Shown here: positions 51,778-60,387 of the stretch, piece by piece | How positions within the stretch are numbered: position 1 is the stretch's first letter | Layout: every line of letters begins with the position of its first letter | IMG/VR virus record: IMGVR_UViG_3300021197_001243 | Coordinates: 1-64,000 of that record | DNA: 64,000 nucleotides | Strand: one strand, 5' to 3' | Source: a virus | Made by a program: the position numbers and the translations under genes | Notes under the pieces: generated by a model | Told to the model about the DNA's origin: nothing | Databases searched by the model: none | Seen by the model: only the letters and a program-made list of their open reading frames with translations

Positions 51778-53166
51778 CTAAGCAATTGTGGCTCCTGATA
51801 TTCCGATAACATGCCAGTCACCATTTGTAAATAATAAATGTACATTTTCTCCTACAGCATTGAAGGTTATGTTCGTACCTCCTGCTAGGCTTGTTGGAGT
51901 AAGAGTACCTGCGCCCCCAGCTGTAGCTATTTGACAGATAAATTTTGTTTGACCTTCAGCACCATCTGCAAGTGAAAGTGCATTTGTACCTGTATCTGTA
52001 AAATGAGTTATTTGACTTGTTATGTCTACTGCTCCAGCTCCTACTAAATTTTGCGGTCCCTGTGTAAATTGTAGATATCCATTAGGTAACTGTACATTTT
52101 GTGCATTTGAAATAGATAGTCCTTTTAAACCTGAACCTGATCCAGACCCAGAGTATGTTGAAAGATTAAGATGCCCTCCTACTCCTGAAGCACCGCCTGC
52201 ACCTGCAGTTATATACATATGCCCTCCAGTACCAGATCCAGAACCTGTTCCTGAGCCTATATTCATATTTCCGCCTGCAGTATTACCTGAACCTCCATTA
52301 GCACCATTTAGAGTAAGTTCGGCACCAGCTATACTAGATGCTGCATTTTTAACCTTTATTTCATAGTTTTTATAAGTATTAGTATTACCTATTTCTAAAA
52401 CTCTTGCTGTAGTACCTACTAAAGACAGCTGTGCTGCTAGAGAAGGTACTGTTGGAGTGGTATCTCCTATTCCTACATATCCTGAAGCATCTACTGTGAT
52501 ACCTTCATCTGTACCGTCGCCACTTATAAAGCTGTTTCCAGCTGCAGCATCCATATTAATATTATAAGTATTAAGATCAATATCTGCTCCTGCAGAACTC
52601 ATACTTGCGGCAAGAGTAATACTTCCTGCTCCATTAGTAATAGTCATTCCTGTACCGGCAGTAAGTGTAGCTACAGAAGGATATCCATTAGCAGTGTGCC
52701 CTATAAGTAACTGTCCATTGGTAGCCATAGGACTTGATGCAGCTAAAGTACTTGCAGCTGATGCATAAAGTATAGATCCTTTAGTAACACTACTTAGACC
52801 TGTACCTCCATTTACAACAGATAAAATTCCAGATACATCTGAAGCTAAAGCTACAGTAGTTATAAAGTTAGAGGTGCTATTATCACATTTACTTAAGTCT
52901 ATACCTGCTTCTAAAGCTGTAAGAACAATATTATCTGCTACTGTAGCAACAGTAAGAAGGCCTGTATCTCCAGACTTAATACCTTTAAAGTTTAGCTGAT
53001 TTTTATTACTAATACTTGAAAACAAACTTTCTGACCCTGCACCTGCAGTAGCTAGTGAAGGAAATAAAGATTGTAATTGAAATTTTAATCTGCTTGTTAC
53101 AGGTATGTAATGGGAAGAGGTTACACTCGTTTTAGCTAACGTTCCCCAATTAATTACTTCTGACAT
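51778..53166 (-). CDS. Glycine-rich head or tail fibre protein, 462 aa
   Basis: An appendage protein. VNGGTGLSSVTKGSILYAS (about residues 118-136) and TAGTGMTITNGAGSITLAAS are typical of phage fibre proteins. Residues about 285-350 contain Gly-rich repeats of the form GGxMxIxxGxGxxSGxGG (GGNMNIGSGTGSGSGTGGHM). The C-terminal 80 residues (HFTDTGTNALSLADGAEGQ to FTNGDWHVIG) are a tip domain also seen in other phage and large-virus fibres. It may contact the host. The spacing suggests head fibre or tail fibre; the sequence cannot decide. Confidence 0.8.
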   Translation of the reverse strand: MSEVINWGTLAKTSVTSSHYIPVTSRLKFQLQSLFPSLATAGAGSESLFSSISNKNQLNFKGIKSGDTGLLTVATVADNIVLTALEAGIDLSKCDNSTSNFITTVALASDVSGILSVVNGGTGLSSVTKGSILYASAASTLAASSPMATNGQLLIGHTANGYPSVATLTAGTGMTITNGAGSITLAASMSSAGADIDLNTYNINMDAAAGNSFISGDGTDEGITVDASGYVGIGDTTPTVPSLAAQLSLVGTTARVLEIGNTNTYKNYEIKVKNAASSIAGAELTLNGANGGSGNTAGGNMNIGSGTGSGSGTGGHMYITAGAGGASGVGGHLNLSTYSGSGSGSGLKGLSISNAQNVQLPNGYLQFTQGPQNLVGAGAVDITSQITHFTDTGTNALSLADGAEGQTKFICQIATAGGAGTLTPTSLAGGTNITFNAVGENVHLLFTNGDWHVIGISGATIA

Positions 53167-53184
53167 TTTTCTCTATTTAAGATT

Positions 53185-56100
53185 TTATAATTCTATGTTG
53201 TCTCCATCGATAGTCATCCTTGCTCCTCCTTCTGTGGTAGGATCAGATATATCAGGATCTGTTTGAATATGTGGAGGTATTGGAGTAGAACCTGGAATAC
53301 CACAATCTTTACACTCATCTTTAACAAATGCAAGATACGAATCTAACCTGTTTGTTGTATCAATGAACTGTAAAGGCTCTCTACAATATTCCCAAAATGG
53401 CTCTCCTGCTTCAGTTTCCGGATCAGATCCTATAGCATATATACCCAGAATCATTGTGTAAATATCATTACTCACTGGATGTTTTACTACGTCTCCCCAT
53501 TGATAAGCTGCTGTAGCTGACCATATAAGAGATTCTCCTGCAGGCCCTCCTTCTGACCATTTTGTACTACAGCTTTCACCTTGTACAGTTTCACTGTAAG
53601 TAGGGGATAAAGAATCTGCACAGTTAAATACACAATCTAATCCTTTTCTCCCTAGTAAGTATTTAAGTAATACTAAGACCTCAGCTACTTTTGTTTTACA
53701 AAGGCTAAGTCTTCCTGCCTTCATAAGATTAAAGTAAGTATTAAGTTTATCACTCAAACATGCATCAAGTCCCGTAAGAACTCCATCTATTTCAGGAGGA
53801 TTACATGGGGAGGGTACAAAGCTATATTCACAATCTCCATCAGATGCATTAGCTGCAGGACTATAATTGTCTGCATTAGTATCCATACATCCGTATACTA
53901 TAGTAGTATTAACTCCTAATATATCTACTTCTGTACATCCGTTACCATTAGTTACAGTTACCGTATATACCCCATCTGCAAGAGTAGGGCCTATAGCAGT
54001 ATCCTCTGTAGTTATAGATGCTCCTGTTTCATTATTTACCCATGTTACAGTGTAAGATGTAGTTATGTTTATAAAAGTTATCGTAGGAACATTACTTGCA
54101 ACAGCTATACTTCCTATAATAGGTTCTGTACAAGCATATACACACCCTGTAGGTATAGTTGCATTAGGATCATAGTTTGTAGCCTCTGGCTCCATACATC
54201 CTGATATACCGTATACACAAGATCCGTCATCTATAGACGCAGTAGGATCAAAGTTAGATGCACTAGGATCTGTACACCCTAAAGTTTCATAAGAACATGA
54301 ACCATCATCAACAGTAGCAATAGGATTATAATTAATTGATAGAGGATCCGTACACCCTTCAATAACTGGAGGTGGAGGGGTGTTTTCACAATTAAAATAG
54401 CTAGGACCAAAAGTTTCAGTTTCAATCCATGTAGAACATCCTGATTCTGCTGTAAATACTATATTAACTGTCATTGAATCACCTTGTGACACAGTTATAG
54501 GGGAGTTTTCAGGATATTCAGTTCCACTACTATCGTAAATTAAAACTGTTTCTATATTTTCAGTAGGACCATAACGAAATGAAAACGCCCCTGTACAAGG
54601 ATCTACACGCCAATCTATATTTACGTCACATGTAATTTCACTTTCTTCATATCCTATATATCTCCAAATAACAGCTTGACACGAGGAGTTTCCAGTATGT
54701 TCTACTACTATAGCATACCATCCAGTTGGAAGATTTGAAAATGTAGTGGTGGGTGAGGATAGATTATTTGCACCTTGTACAGGCATACCATAATATCCTT
54801 GTCCATTTCCTACTGAGTTATAGATATTTATAGTATATGTAGAAGGAGTAAGTAAAGGTTCTACTGCAGAATTTACAGATCCTACATACTGTAGAGTTCC
54901 ATCTGCTGTACTTTCAGAGCTTGCATTTGTAACAATTGTATTAGATCCATCTATAAAATCTCCTTGATTCTGACCATTAATTATAAGTCCTGTACCTCCG
55001 GCACCTTTACCACAGTATATACAGCTACCATCATCAATAACTGCAGCAGGATCATAGTTTAATGCATATGATTGAGTACATCCTTCGATAGGAGTTACGG
55101 GTCCACTTCCTACTCCTGCAGGCATTCTAACTTTAAATTCTCTAAAGCATCCTGTAGAGTCGGTAACCTTTACAGTATATATTCCAAATTCAGTTGTATA
55201 TGGAACATCTGTAAAAGTGTGTGTAGTCGAAGATGTAGGTAATGGATTTGCAGTACCTAAGTATGTTATACCTGAAGGCACTATAAGTTCATAGGTGTAA
55301 TTTGCTGTACCGCCTACTGCAGTTATAGCAAAAGACCCCGTAGTATACATCGTAGTTGCAGGGGTTATAGTAAGTTGCGCATCTACCTCTGTACAGTTTA
55401 CTGCACATGCACAACAGTCTACAAATATTGCAGGATTAAATCCATTTAAAAAATTAGAGGGAATTGCATTTCCATCACAGTCTTGTTCCGTTACTTCAAA
55501 GTATGATGGAGATCCAGGATCAGTACACACGTCATATGTGTATTGAGAAGGAACTCTACAACTTTGAAGATTTACAGCCCAGTCAAATACTGCTACAGCT
55601 GCATAAGAACTTGTACCATATAAAGCATCTACAAATAATGATAAAGATTCAGCTTCTTCAGCAAAATCATTTACAGACATATTAAGTGCAGCTATAAACC
55701 TTACATGTTGTAATCCAGAGTTTTCAGGATCTGCTGTTCCTCCTGCGTATCCATTTGCACTCCAAACTTGAGTTATATAGTCAGATTCTACTGAAAATAA
55801 GTCTGTAGTAGTAGCTCTCTCCCATAAATTGGAATATCCAAATACTCCTGCAGGATCTGCAGTAGGATAAGCTGCATAAACATTTGTTTGATTAAATGCA
55901 GTTCTTCCACTAGCAGTTTGTAAGTACCCAATGTTTTCAGAGCAATCTTTAGCGTATCCTAAATGAGAATCTCCTAAAGATGGAACTTCTCTGTTTACAC
56001 CGAAAATATCTACATCTATAGCTGTAGTATACCCGGATCCAAAAGTTATTTGATACTTTTTAAAACCTCCAGATGCTTCAGTATAGTTTGCATACTCTAT

Positions 56101-56274
56101 CTGTACTTTTTCAAAACTATAAACTATAGATGTAGGGTCTGCACCATTTGCAGTAATATCATCTACGTTTCCTAAGACGTCGTACCCAAAAGCTGTACAA
56201 TAATTTATTATTACATACAGCTTCCCTTGGTATACAGCTGAAAATCCACTTATATGTTTAGGTGCTCCTATCAT
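53185..56274 (-). CDS. Large appendage protein with SprB-like and GCTDP repeats, 1029 aa
   Basis: An adhesin-like virion protein. Residues about 311-378 (AITAVGGTANYTYELIVPSG to YTVKVTDSTGC) and about 720-780 (LADGVYTVTVTNGNGC) resemble SprB repeats of flavobacterial gliding adhesins. Five Cys repeats of the form GC-T-D-x-x-A-x-N-Y-x-P-x-A-x-x-D-D-G-S-C occur: one near residue 395, three in tandem at about 639-712, and one near 791. The C-terminal part has more Cys pairs (CVFNCADS, CKDCGIPG). Such modules are typical of secreted Bacteroidota proteins, so a host origin is likely. It shares one base with the upstream gene. Confidence 0.82.
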   Translation of the reverse strand: MIGAPKHISGFSAVYQGKLYVIINYCTAFGYDVLGNVDDITANGADPTSIVYSFEKVQIEYANYTEASGGFKKYQITFGSGYTTAIDVDIFGVNREVPSLGDSHLGYAKDCSENIGYLQTASGRTAFNQTNVYAAYPTADPAGVFGYSNLWERATTTDLFSVESDYITQVWSANGYAGGTADPENSGLQHVRFIAALNMSVNDFAEEAESLSLFVDALYGTSSYAAVAVFDWAVNLQSCRVPSQYTYDVCTDPGSPSYFEVTEQDCDGNAIPSNFLNGFNPAIFVDCCACAVNCTEVDAQLTITPATTMYTTGSFAITAVGGTANYTYELIVPSGITYLGTANPLPTSSTTHTFTDVPYTTEFGIYTVKVTDSTGCFREFKVRMPAGVGSGPVTPIEGCTQSYALNYDPAAVIDDGSCIYCGKGAGGTGLIINGQNQGDFIDGSNTIVTNASSESTADGTLQYVGSVNSAVEPLLTPSTYTINIYNSVGNGQGYYGMPVQGANNLSSPTTTFSNLPTGWYAIVVEHTGNSSCQAVIWRYIGYEESEITCDVNIDWRVDPCTGAFSFRYGPTENIETVLIYDSSGTEYPENSPITVSQGDSMTVNIVFTAESGCSTWIETETFGPSYFNCENTPPPPVIEGCTDPLSINYNPIATVDDGSCSYETLGCTDPSASNFDPTASIDDGSCVYGISGCMEPEATNYDPNATIPTGCVYACTEPIIGSIAVASNVPTITFINITTSYTVTWVNNETGASITTEDTAIGPTLADGVYTVTVTNGNGCTEVDILGVNTTIVYGCMDTNADNYSPAANASDGDCEYSFVPSPCNPPEIDGVLTGLDACLSDKLNTYFNLMKAGRLSLCKTKVAEVLVLLKYLLGRKGLDCVFNCADSLSPTYSETVQGESCSTKWSEGGPAGESLIWSATAAYQWGDVVKHPVSNDIYTMILGIYAIGSDPETEAGEPFWEYCREPLQFIDTTNRLDSYLAFVKDECKDCGIPGSTPIPPHIQTDPDISDPTTEGGARMTIDGDNIEL
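54136..54357 (-). repeat. Three tandem GCTDP-type Cys repeats (coding)
   Basis: Three units of about 25 codons in tandem, each with Gly-Cys at the start and Asn-Tyr/Phe-x-Pro in the middle. The first two end in DDGSC; the third ends in PTGC. Single diverged units lie near 55010-55090 and 53826-53900. Confidence 0.8.
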
Positions 56275-56768
56275 TAGCAGCTACATCCACAGCTATCAGA
56301 ACAAAGTTCGAGAGCTTTATTATACTTAGCGTTAGCATTAGTGTAGATAGCAGTATTATTAGCTACATCTCCACTTATTTGAGAGAGGTCTGTTTCTATT
56401 GCATGAATAAGAAGCATAACTCTATTTGCAGTTTCCAGTGTTCCACTGCATCTTGTGCATTCACAGTCACAACCTAAAAGAGAGTCTACTTTCTTAGCTA
56501 TACAGCAGTCTAGTTCACATTTTCCTAGTTCTCCAGAGTATACGGAAGCTCCCGTAACATTATCTGTAATTGTAACTTGGAAAATTCCTGCTTGTGTACC
56601 TACGGTAGATGCTAAAAGTCTTGCAGTACTGTAAGTTCCACTTGCTGTAGCTGTTGCAGAAAAACTATCATCATTTACACTTATAGTAAGAGGTCCTTGT
56701 GCTGTAGCACCTGAAACACCTATACTTATAAACCTGCAATCACCTGTAATACTGGTTGTAATGTTCAT
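56274..56768 (-). CDS. Cys-rich small virion protein, 164 aa
   Basis: The N-terminal 80 residues are a beta sandwich (ISIGVSGATAQGPLTISVND to QVTITDNVTGASVYSGEL). The C-terminal half is Cys-rich: CELDCCIAKKVDSLLGCDCE, then CTRCSG, then a helix and the end CSDSCGCSC. The Cys groups may bind metal or form disulphides outside the cell. It could be an adaptor for the 1029-residue appendage protein encoded next. The gene follows a strong terminator, so its expression depends on readthrough or a promoter I cannot identify. Confidence 0.7.
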   Translation of the reverse strand: MNITTSITGDCRFISIGVSGATAQGPLTISVNDDSFSATATASGTYSTARLLASTVGTQAGIFQVTITDNVTGASVYSGELGKCELDCCIAKKVDSLLGCDCECTRCSGTLETANRVMLLIHAIETDLSQISGDVANNTAIYTNANAKYNKALELCSDSCGCSC

Positions 56769-56770
56769 TG

Positions 56771-56827
56771 CGAATATTTTAAAAAAATAAAAACCGAGAA
56801 AGAGGTCAATTCCTCCCTCCCGGTTTT
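56771..56827 (-). terminator. Terminator upstream of the appendage genes
   Basis: On the minus strand a 16-position stem with several G-T wobbles (plus-strand arms 56790-56805 and 56812-56827) encloses AATTGA and is followed by a run of T interrupted by single A (plus-strand A run 56771-56789). It lies right after the 128-residue protein gene. Confidence 0.9.
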
Positions 56828-56848
56828 AAAAAATCTCCAAACCTAAAT

Positions 56849-57235
56849 TTAGGCTGGGATATAGTCTATATAGATATCAAACTTACCTGCAGTCAATGCT
56901 GCTGTAGCAACGGTAATACCGATTGCTGCACTTGAGGTAGCTTGAGCTCCAAGATCACTATTCAACAATCCAGTATGATCAGTTACTTGAGTAGCTGTGT
57001 CATAAGCATTGTTTGAAAATGCAGTTGCTGGAGAAAGAGTTACTCCTCCTGCAGTGATTGCGATAGTTGCAGATCCGCCTGATGTACATGCTGTTTTACA
57101 GTGAGTATAGCATGCAACAATAACAGCGTCATTAGGAACAACTTCGCTGATAGCGAGTGTTCGTGCTCCTGCTCCACCTGCATCTGTACTGAAGTCGTAC
57201 GTAGCTTTTGCGGTTACTTTTTTAGCTTGTGGCAT
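56849..57235 (-). CDS. Small decoration-like virion protein, 128 aa
   Basis: An Ala/Thr/Gly-rich beta protein (KATYDFSTDAGGAGARTLAI, then VVPNDAVIVACYTHCKTACT and GGSATIAITAGGVTLSPATA) ending in KFDIYIDYIPA. Similar small proteins are abundant surface or decoration proteins in other marine phages, as I recall. Three Cys are present near residues 42-50. It is followed directly by a strong terminator and preceded by another structural gene, fitting high expression. Assignment to capsid or tail is uncertain. Confidence 0.7.
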   Translation of the reverse strand: MPQAKKVTAKATYDFSTDAGGAGARTLAISEVVPNDAVIVACYTHCKTACTSGGSATIAITAGGVTLSPATAFSNNAYDTATQVTDHTGLLNSDLGAQATSSAAIGITVATAALTAGKFDIYIDYIPA

Positions 57236-57262
57236 AATTTCTAAAAATTATAAGGTTAATAA

Positions 57263-58180
57263 TTAAAGGTTAACAGGTGCAAATGCTCCTGGGCAAGATG
57301 CCAACCAAGGGTTAATTTTACTTTCAAAGTCCGCTTGACCTGCTCCTGCAGCTGCATAAGCAATAACGATGTCTCTGTAGTTATCTACACCTCGGATAGA
57401 TCCTGGTGCAGCATTGCCAAATCCCAACTTATACAAATCATAAGTAGTAGCAGCAACTGCGTAAGCAGGAGGTGCAACTGGAAGTTGAACTCTATCATAG
57501 TATCCTCGACCCATACCTTGTAGGCTAGCTTCAAGTTCTACAATCAAGTTTCCATCACCACCGTTTCCTAAATCAGGAGTGTTTCCTGCAGCAATAGTAG
57601 CAGTAGTAGTAAAAGTACCATCAATGTCTTCTTGAGTTTCAAAAGAAGAAAGTACTCTGTAAGGATCACTATCAAAAGTTTGTCCTGTAAGAGTAATAAC
57701 GTTTCCAACTACAGCTGAACTAGCTAAGAAAGCAGGAAGATTAGCATTGATTGCAGTATTAATAGCTGCAGCAATAGTGTTTTGAACATCTCCTAATGCA
57801 ACGGCTACAGTAAAACTTCTACGCTCAAATTGTGCTTGACCGATTGCTCGACTTGTAACTTTTACAGTTGCATTAAATGCGGCACTTGCAGTACCAGCAA
57901 TAGTGATAGTACTTGTTTGCGCCTGCTGTGCATCGTAAGATTGTCCTGTCCATCGTGATACACTTGAACCGTCGATCCAAGGGGATACAACGTTAGCACG
58001 ACCAGCGGCAGTACCTTGAATTAATCGAATTGCAGAATAGTCTGCGATTGTTTCACCTCCTACAAGAGGGGTGTGTCCATCTGCGGAAAGTCCTACTACA
58101 TCGACTGCTCCTGGGCCTAATAGCCCTGCAGTATATGCACCTGCAGCAGTAGTTCCGTCTGAAATTAATAGCTGTCTCAT
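57263..58180 (-). CDS. Ala/Gly-rich virion structural protein, 305 aa
   Basis: No named family recognised. It is a beta-rich, Ala/Gly/Thr-rich protein with low charge (AAGAYTAGLLGPGAVDVVGL, ATVKVTSRAIGQAQFERRSF), like abundant structural proteins. The C-terminal part contains TYDLYKLGFGNAAPGSIRGV and ends with WLASCPGAFAPVNL. It lies between a connector-like gene and the decoration-like gene, both on the same strand with gaps under 30 bases. Capsid auxiliary or tail component are both possible. Confidence 0.7.
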   Translation of the reverse strand: MRQLLISDGTTAAGAYTAGLLGPGAVDVVGLSADGHTPLVGGETIADYSAIRLIQGTAAGRANVVSPWIDGSSVSRWTGQSYDAQQAQTSTITIAGTASAAFNATVKVTSRAIGQAQFERRSFTVAVALGDVQNTIAAAINTAINANLPAFLASSAVVGNVITLTGQTFDSDPYRVLSSFETQEDIDGTFTTTATIAAGNTPDLGNGGDGNLIVELEASLQGMGRGYYDRVQLPVAPPAYAVAATTYDLYKLGFGNAAPGSIRGVDNYRDIVIAYAAAGAGQADFESKINPWLASCPGAFAPVNL

Positions 58181-58209
58181 AGCTTATTATTTTAAAATTT
58201 ATAAAAAAA

Positions 58210-59355
58210 TTATTCTCTGTTTATCGCTTCTCCCATCTGTGTCTTATATCTTGGATCAGAGGATTCTTCTAAAATTGAAGAAGCTGCCATTGCTATTACC
58301 TCTTCATGTGTATGATCAGGTAGTTCACAATTATAGCCCAAAGATAAGTTTATAGGTTGAGGTTTCCTTAGATATGTGATTTTTACACTTGACGTTATAA
58401 ATATAGCATTAGTATAGATATCTATGAAGCCTCCTCGTATAGTTGTAAGTGGAGAAGTGTGGGTGGTACTATTAAAAGGATCATCTAAAAGTCTGAATAT
58501 ATCGTCCTGTTGAGAAAATTTATTCAAAACTGTATCCTCAGTAAAATTATCTCTAGGTACTCTTACAAGATTGTTACTTCTATCCTCAAACCTAGGAGGT
58601 ACAGAAGTTACAGGATTGTTTAGAGTATCTATAGATACAAGAGGAGTTACATTACCATTTGATGCGTCCCAGTTAAAAACCCCACCGGTACCATCAATGT
58701 CGACAATTACAATAAAAGTATTAGGTATGCTTAATGGACCATAAGATTCCCAATATATTTCAAATCCAGGCTGAGGATTATTAAGTAAGTCAGCTCTGAC
58801 CTCATTTATATATTGCGGATATGCACTTGGAGAATAACCAGAATCTATAAGCTCTGGACTTGCAAACCAAACTGGAATAATAGAAGGTGTGACAGTACCG
58901 TCTTCCATTCCTATAGAATCTACAAATTCATTACCATTCACCATAAAATCATCAAAAGTGAAGGTAAAATAATTTATATCTTGATTAGCTATAAGATTGT
59001 AATCTATTGTTCTACAGTTATCTACAAATATCTTAGACCTTTGGTTTACCAGGTACATATAATTTGCGGGTAATTGAAATTGATCGACAAAGATGCTATC
59101 CGGCTTTAGGATTTCTTTAAAGGTTACACCACTTTCATACTCTACAAGTAAAGTACGAAGTTCGTCTATACGCTTTTGTGATTCCTCAAAACCTTCCTGA
59201 TATACATTATTCTTCCCGTACCTTTGGTTTATAAACCTTTGCATTGCACGGTTTAATTCAAGATCTATCTCTTCAGAGAGCAATTGATCTGCTCTTTGAG
59301 AGTTTATCCTGTCTACCGTTTGGCGCAGGGAGATATGCATTTCAGTTACGTTCAC
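58210..59355 (-). CDS. Connector/neck-like virion protein, 381 aa
   Basis: The N-terminus (MHISLRQTVDRINSQRADQL, then EEIDLELNRAMQRFINQRYG) is a helical pattern that recurs in neck or ring proteins of crAss-like and other marine phages. Beta-rich segments follow (QFQLPANYMYLVNQRSKIFV, WFASPELIDSGYSPSAYPQY). The end is a helix (HEEVIAMAASSILEESSDPR) like that of connector subunits, which must oligomerise. Its place two genes after the capsid gene supports the call. The ring it forms is not known. Confidence 0.72.
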   Translation of the reverse strand: MNVTEMHISLRQTVDRINSQRADQLLSEEIDLELNRAMQRFINQRYGKNNVYQEGFEESQKRIDELRTLLVEYESGVTFKEILKPDSIFVDQFQLPANYMYLVNQRSKIFVDNCRTIDYNLIANQDINYFTFTFDDFMVNGNEFVDSIGMEDGTVTPSIIPVWFASPELIDSGYSPSAYPQYINEVRADLLNNPQPGFEIYWESYGPLSIPNTFIVIVDIDGTGGVFNWDASNGNVTPLVSIDTLNNPVTSVPPRFEDRSNNLVRVPRDNFTEDTVLNKFSQQDDIFRLLDDPFNSTTHTSPLTTIRGGFIDIYTNAIFITSSVKITYLRKPQPINLSLGYNCELPDHTHEEVIAMAASSILEESSDPRYKTQMGEAINRE

Positions 59356-59361
59356 GCTTTC

Positions 59362-60282
59362 TTAGTTTGAAAGTTCTTTATGTCGAAGTCTAAGAGTATT
59401 CAATACCCCCGATCTTTTTGGACTCTTAAGCACTCTAATAGCATCGTCCATGTCCTCCCCTAAAGTCTCATCTACATTTACAATAGCGTTACCTACTTTA
59501 TGAAGTACGCCTGATTCTATAAACGAGCTTATCTCGGCTCTTATGTCCAGATTTTCATCTGTGGCAAATTTAAGGAATTTTGCTGGACTTTTTTGCTTAA
59601 GATCAAAAAGCATATTCTCTACTTGCTCAGAATCTAAAGTATCCACTTTAACATTACTTAAAACTCGTAGAATGTTTTTCATTCTAACTACATCGTCCGA
59701 TGCTTTTATAAATTCTCTATCTGCACGTTTTGCAACTTGTACAGAATTGTTTTTCTTCTTATCATCCTTGTTAGGATCTTGGATATAAAATCTCATAAGA
59801 GAACTTTTTTGCATTTCCTCAAGGCTATCTGCTACAAGAGGATGTCTTTTTGCAAAATTATATTTTATAAAATCCATTAGATTAAGAGGTTCTCCATCTT
59901 GATCTTTTCCCACTTCAAGCTCCATACCTGCAAATCCTACAGGGATTCTAAGTTCAGCCCAAAACCTTCTTACATATCTAGACCATTCTCTGTCTTCTGG
60001 ACCTACATCCAAAAGAGTTGCAAGATATTTAGTCTCAATTTCTGTATCCGTGAAACCTCTTAAAGGTTGACGGTTTACAAATACACTTGAAAGTTTAACT
60101 ACAGCTTCTGCTCTGATCTCTTTAGGGAGATGACTAGCCACTTCTTTTCTTCGGACATATATTTTTTTAGTCCCAAAGTCTACAGATGCTTTTATAGTGG
60201 TGGATTTTTTTGAAGTTGTTGTTTCGACGTCCTTCTCAGCCGCTGCTTTAGGCGCAGTTTCCTTTTTTGTTTTTGTTGTCAT
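59362..60282 (-). CDS. Hypothetical capsid-linked protein, 306 aa
   Basis: No recognised enzyme. The N-terminus is basic and Ala-rich (KTKKETAPKAAAEKDVE), then a helical protein (VRRKEVASHLPKEIRAEAVV, YVRRFWAELRIPVGFAGMEL). It sits directly after the capsid gene in transcription, separated by a terminator-like hairpin. The frame is open to 60327, but that would place the first codons just beyond the hairpin; the ATG at 60282, with AGAAAG upstream, is preferred. It may be an auxiliary capsid or assembly protein; position is the only support. Confidence 0.7.
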   Translation of the reverse strand: MTTKTKKETAPKAAAEKDVETTTSKKSTTIKASVDFGTKKIYVRRKEVASHLPKEIRAEAVVKLSSVFVNRQPLRGFTDTEIETKYLATLLDVGPEDREWSRYVRRFWAELRIPVGFAGMELEVGKDQDGEPLNLMDFIKYNFAKRHPLVADSLEEMQKSSLMRFYIQDPNKDDKKKNNSVQVAKRADREFIKASDDVVRMKNILRVLSNVKVDTLDSEQVENMLFDLKQKSPAKFLKFATDENLDIRAEISSFIESGVLHKVGNAIVNVDETLGEDMDDAIRVLKSPKRSGVLNTLRLRHKELSN

Positions 60283-60335
60283 AATTCTTTCTAGTTTAGG
60301 TTTTCTGAGGTGTAAAGAATAACTCACTCAGAATG

Positions 60336-60370
60336 TAAATAAAGGGGAGAAGAAATATACTCTCCTCCCC
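60336..60370 (-). terminator. Terminator-like hairpin after the capsid gene
   Basis: On the minus strand GGGGAGGAG pairs with CTTCTCCCC (plus-strand 60362-60370 and 60344-60352) and is followed by TTTATTTA. It may attenuate transcription so that the capsid gene is expressed more than the genes after it. Confidence 0.7.
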
Positions 60371-60387
60371 CAATATCTACAGTTTAC

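Noticed and set aside
52022-52366. Plus-strand Pro-rich open frame of 114 codons
   Set aside because: Antisense shadow of the Gly-rich fibre repeats; its Pro/Glu repeats mirror the fibre codons.
60283-60327. 15-residue N-terminal extension of the capsid-linked protein
   Set aside because: It would start just after a terminator hairpin without ribosome site; the ATG at 60282 with AGAAAG upstream is better placed.
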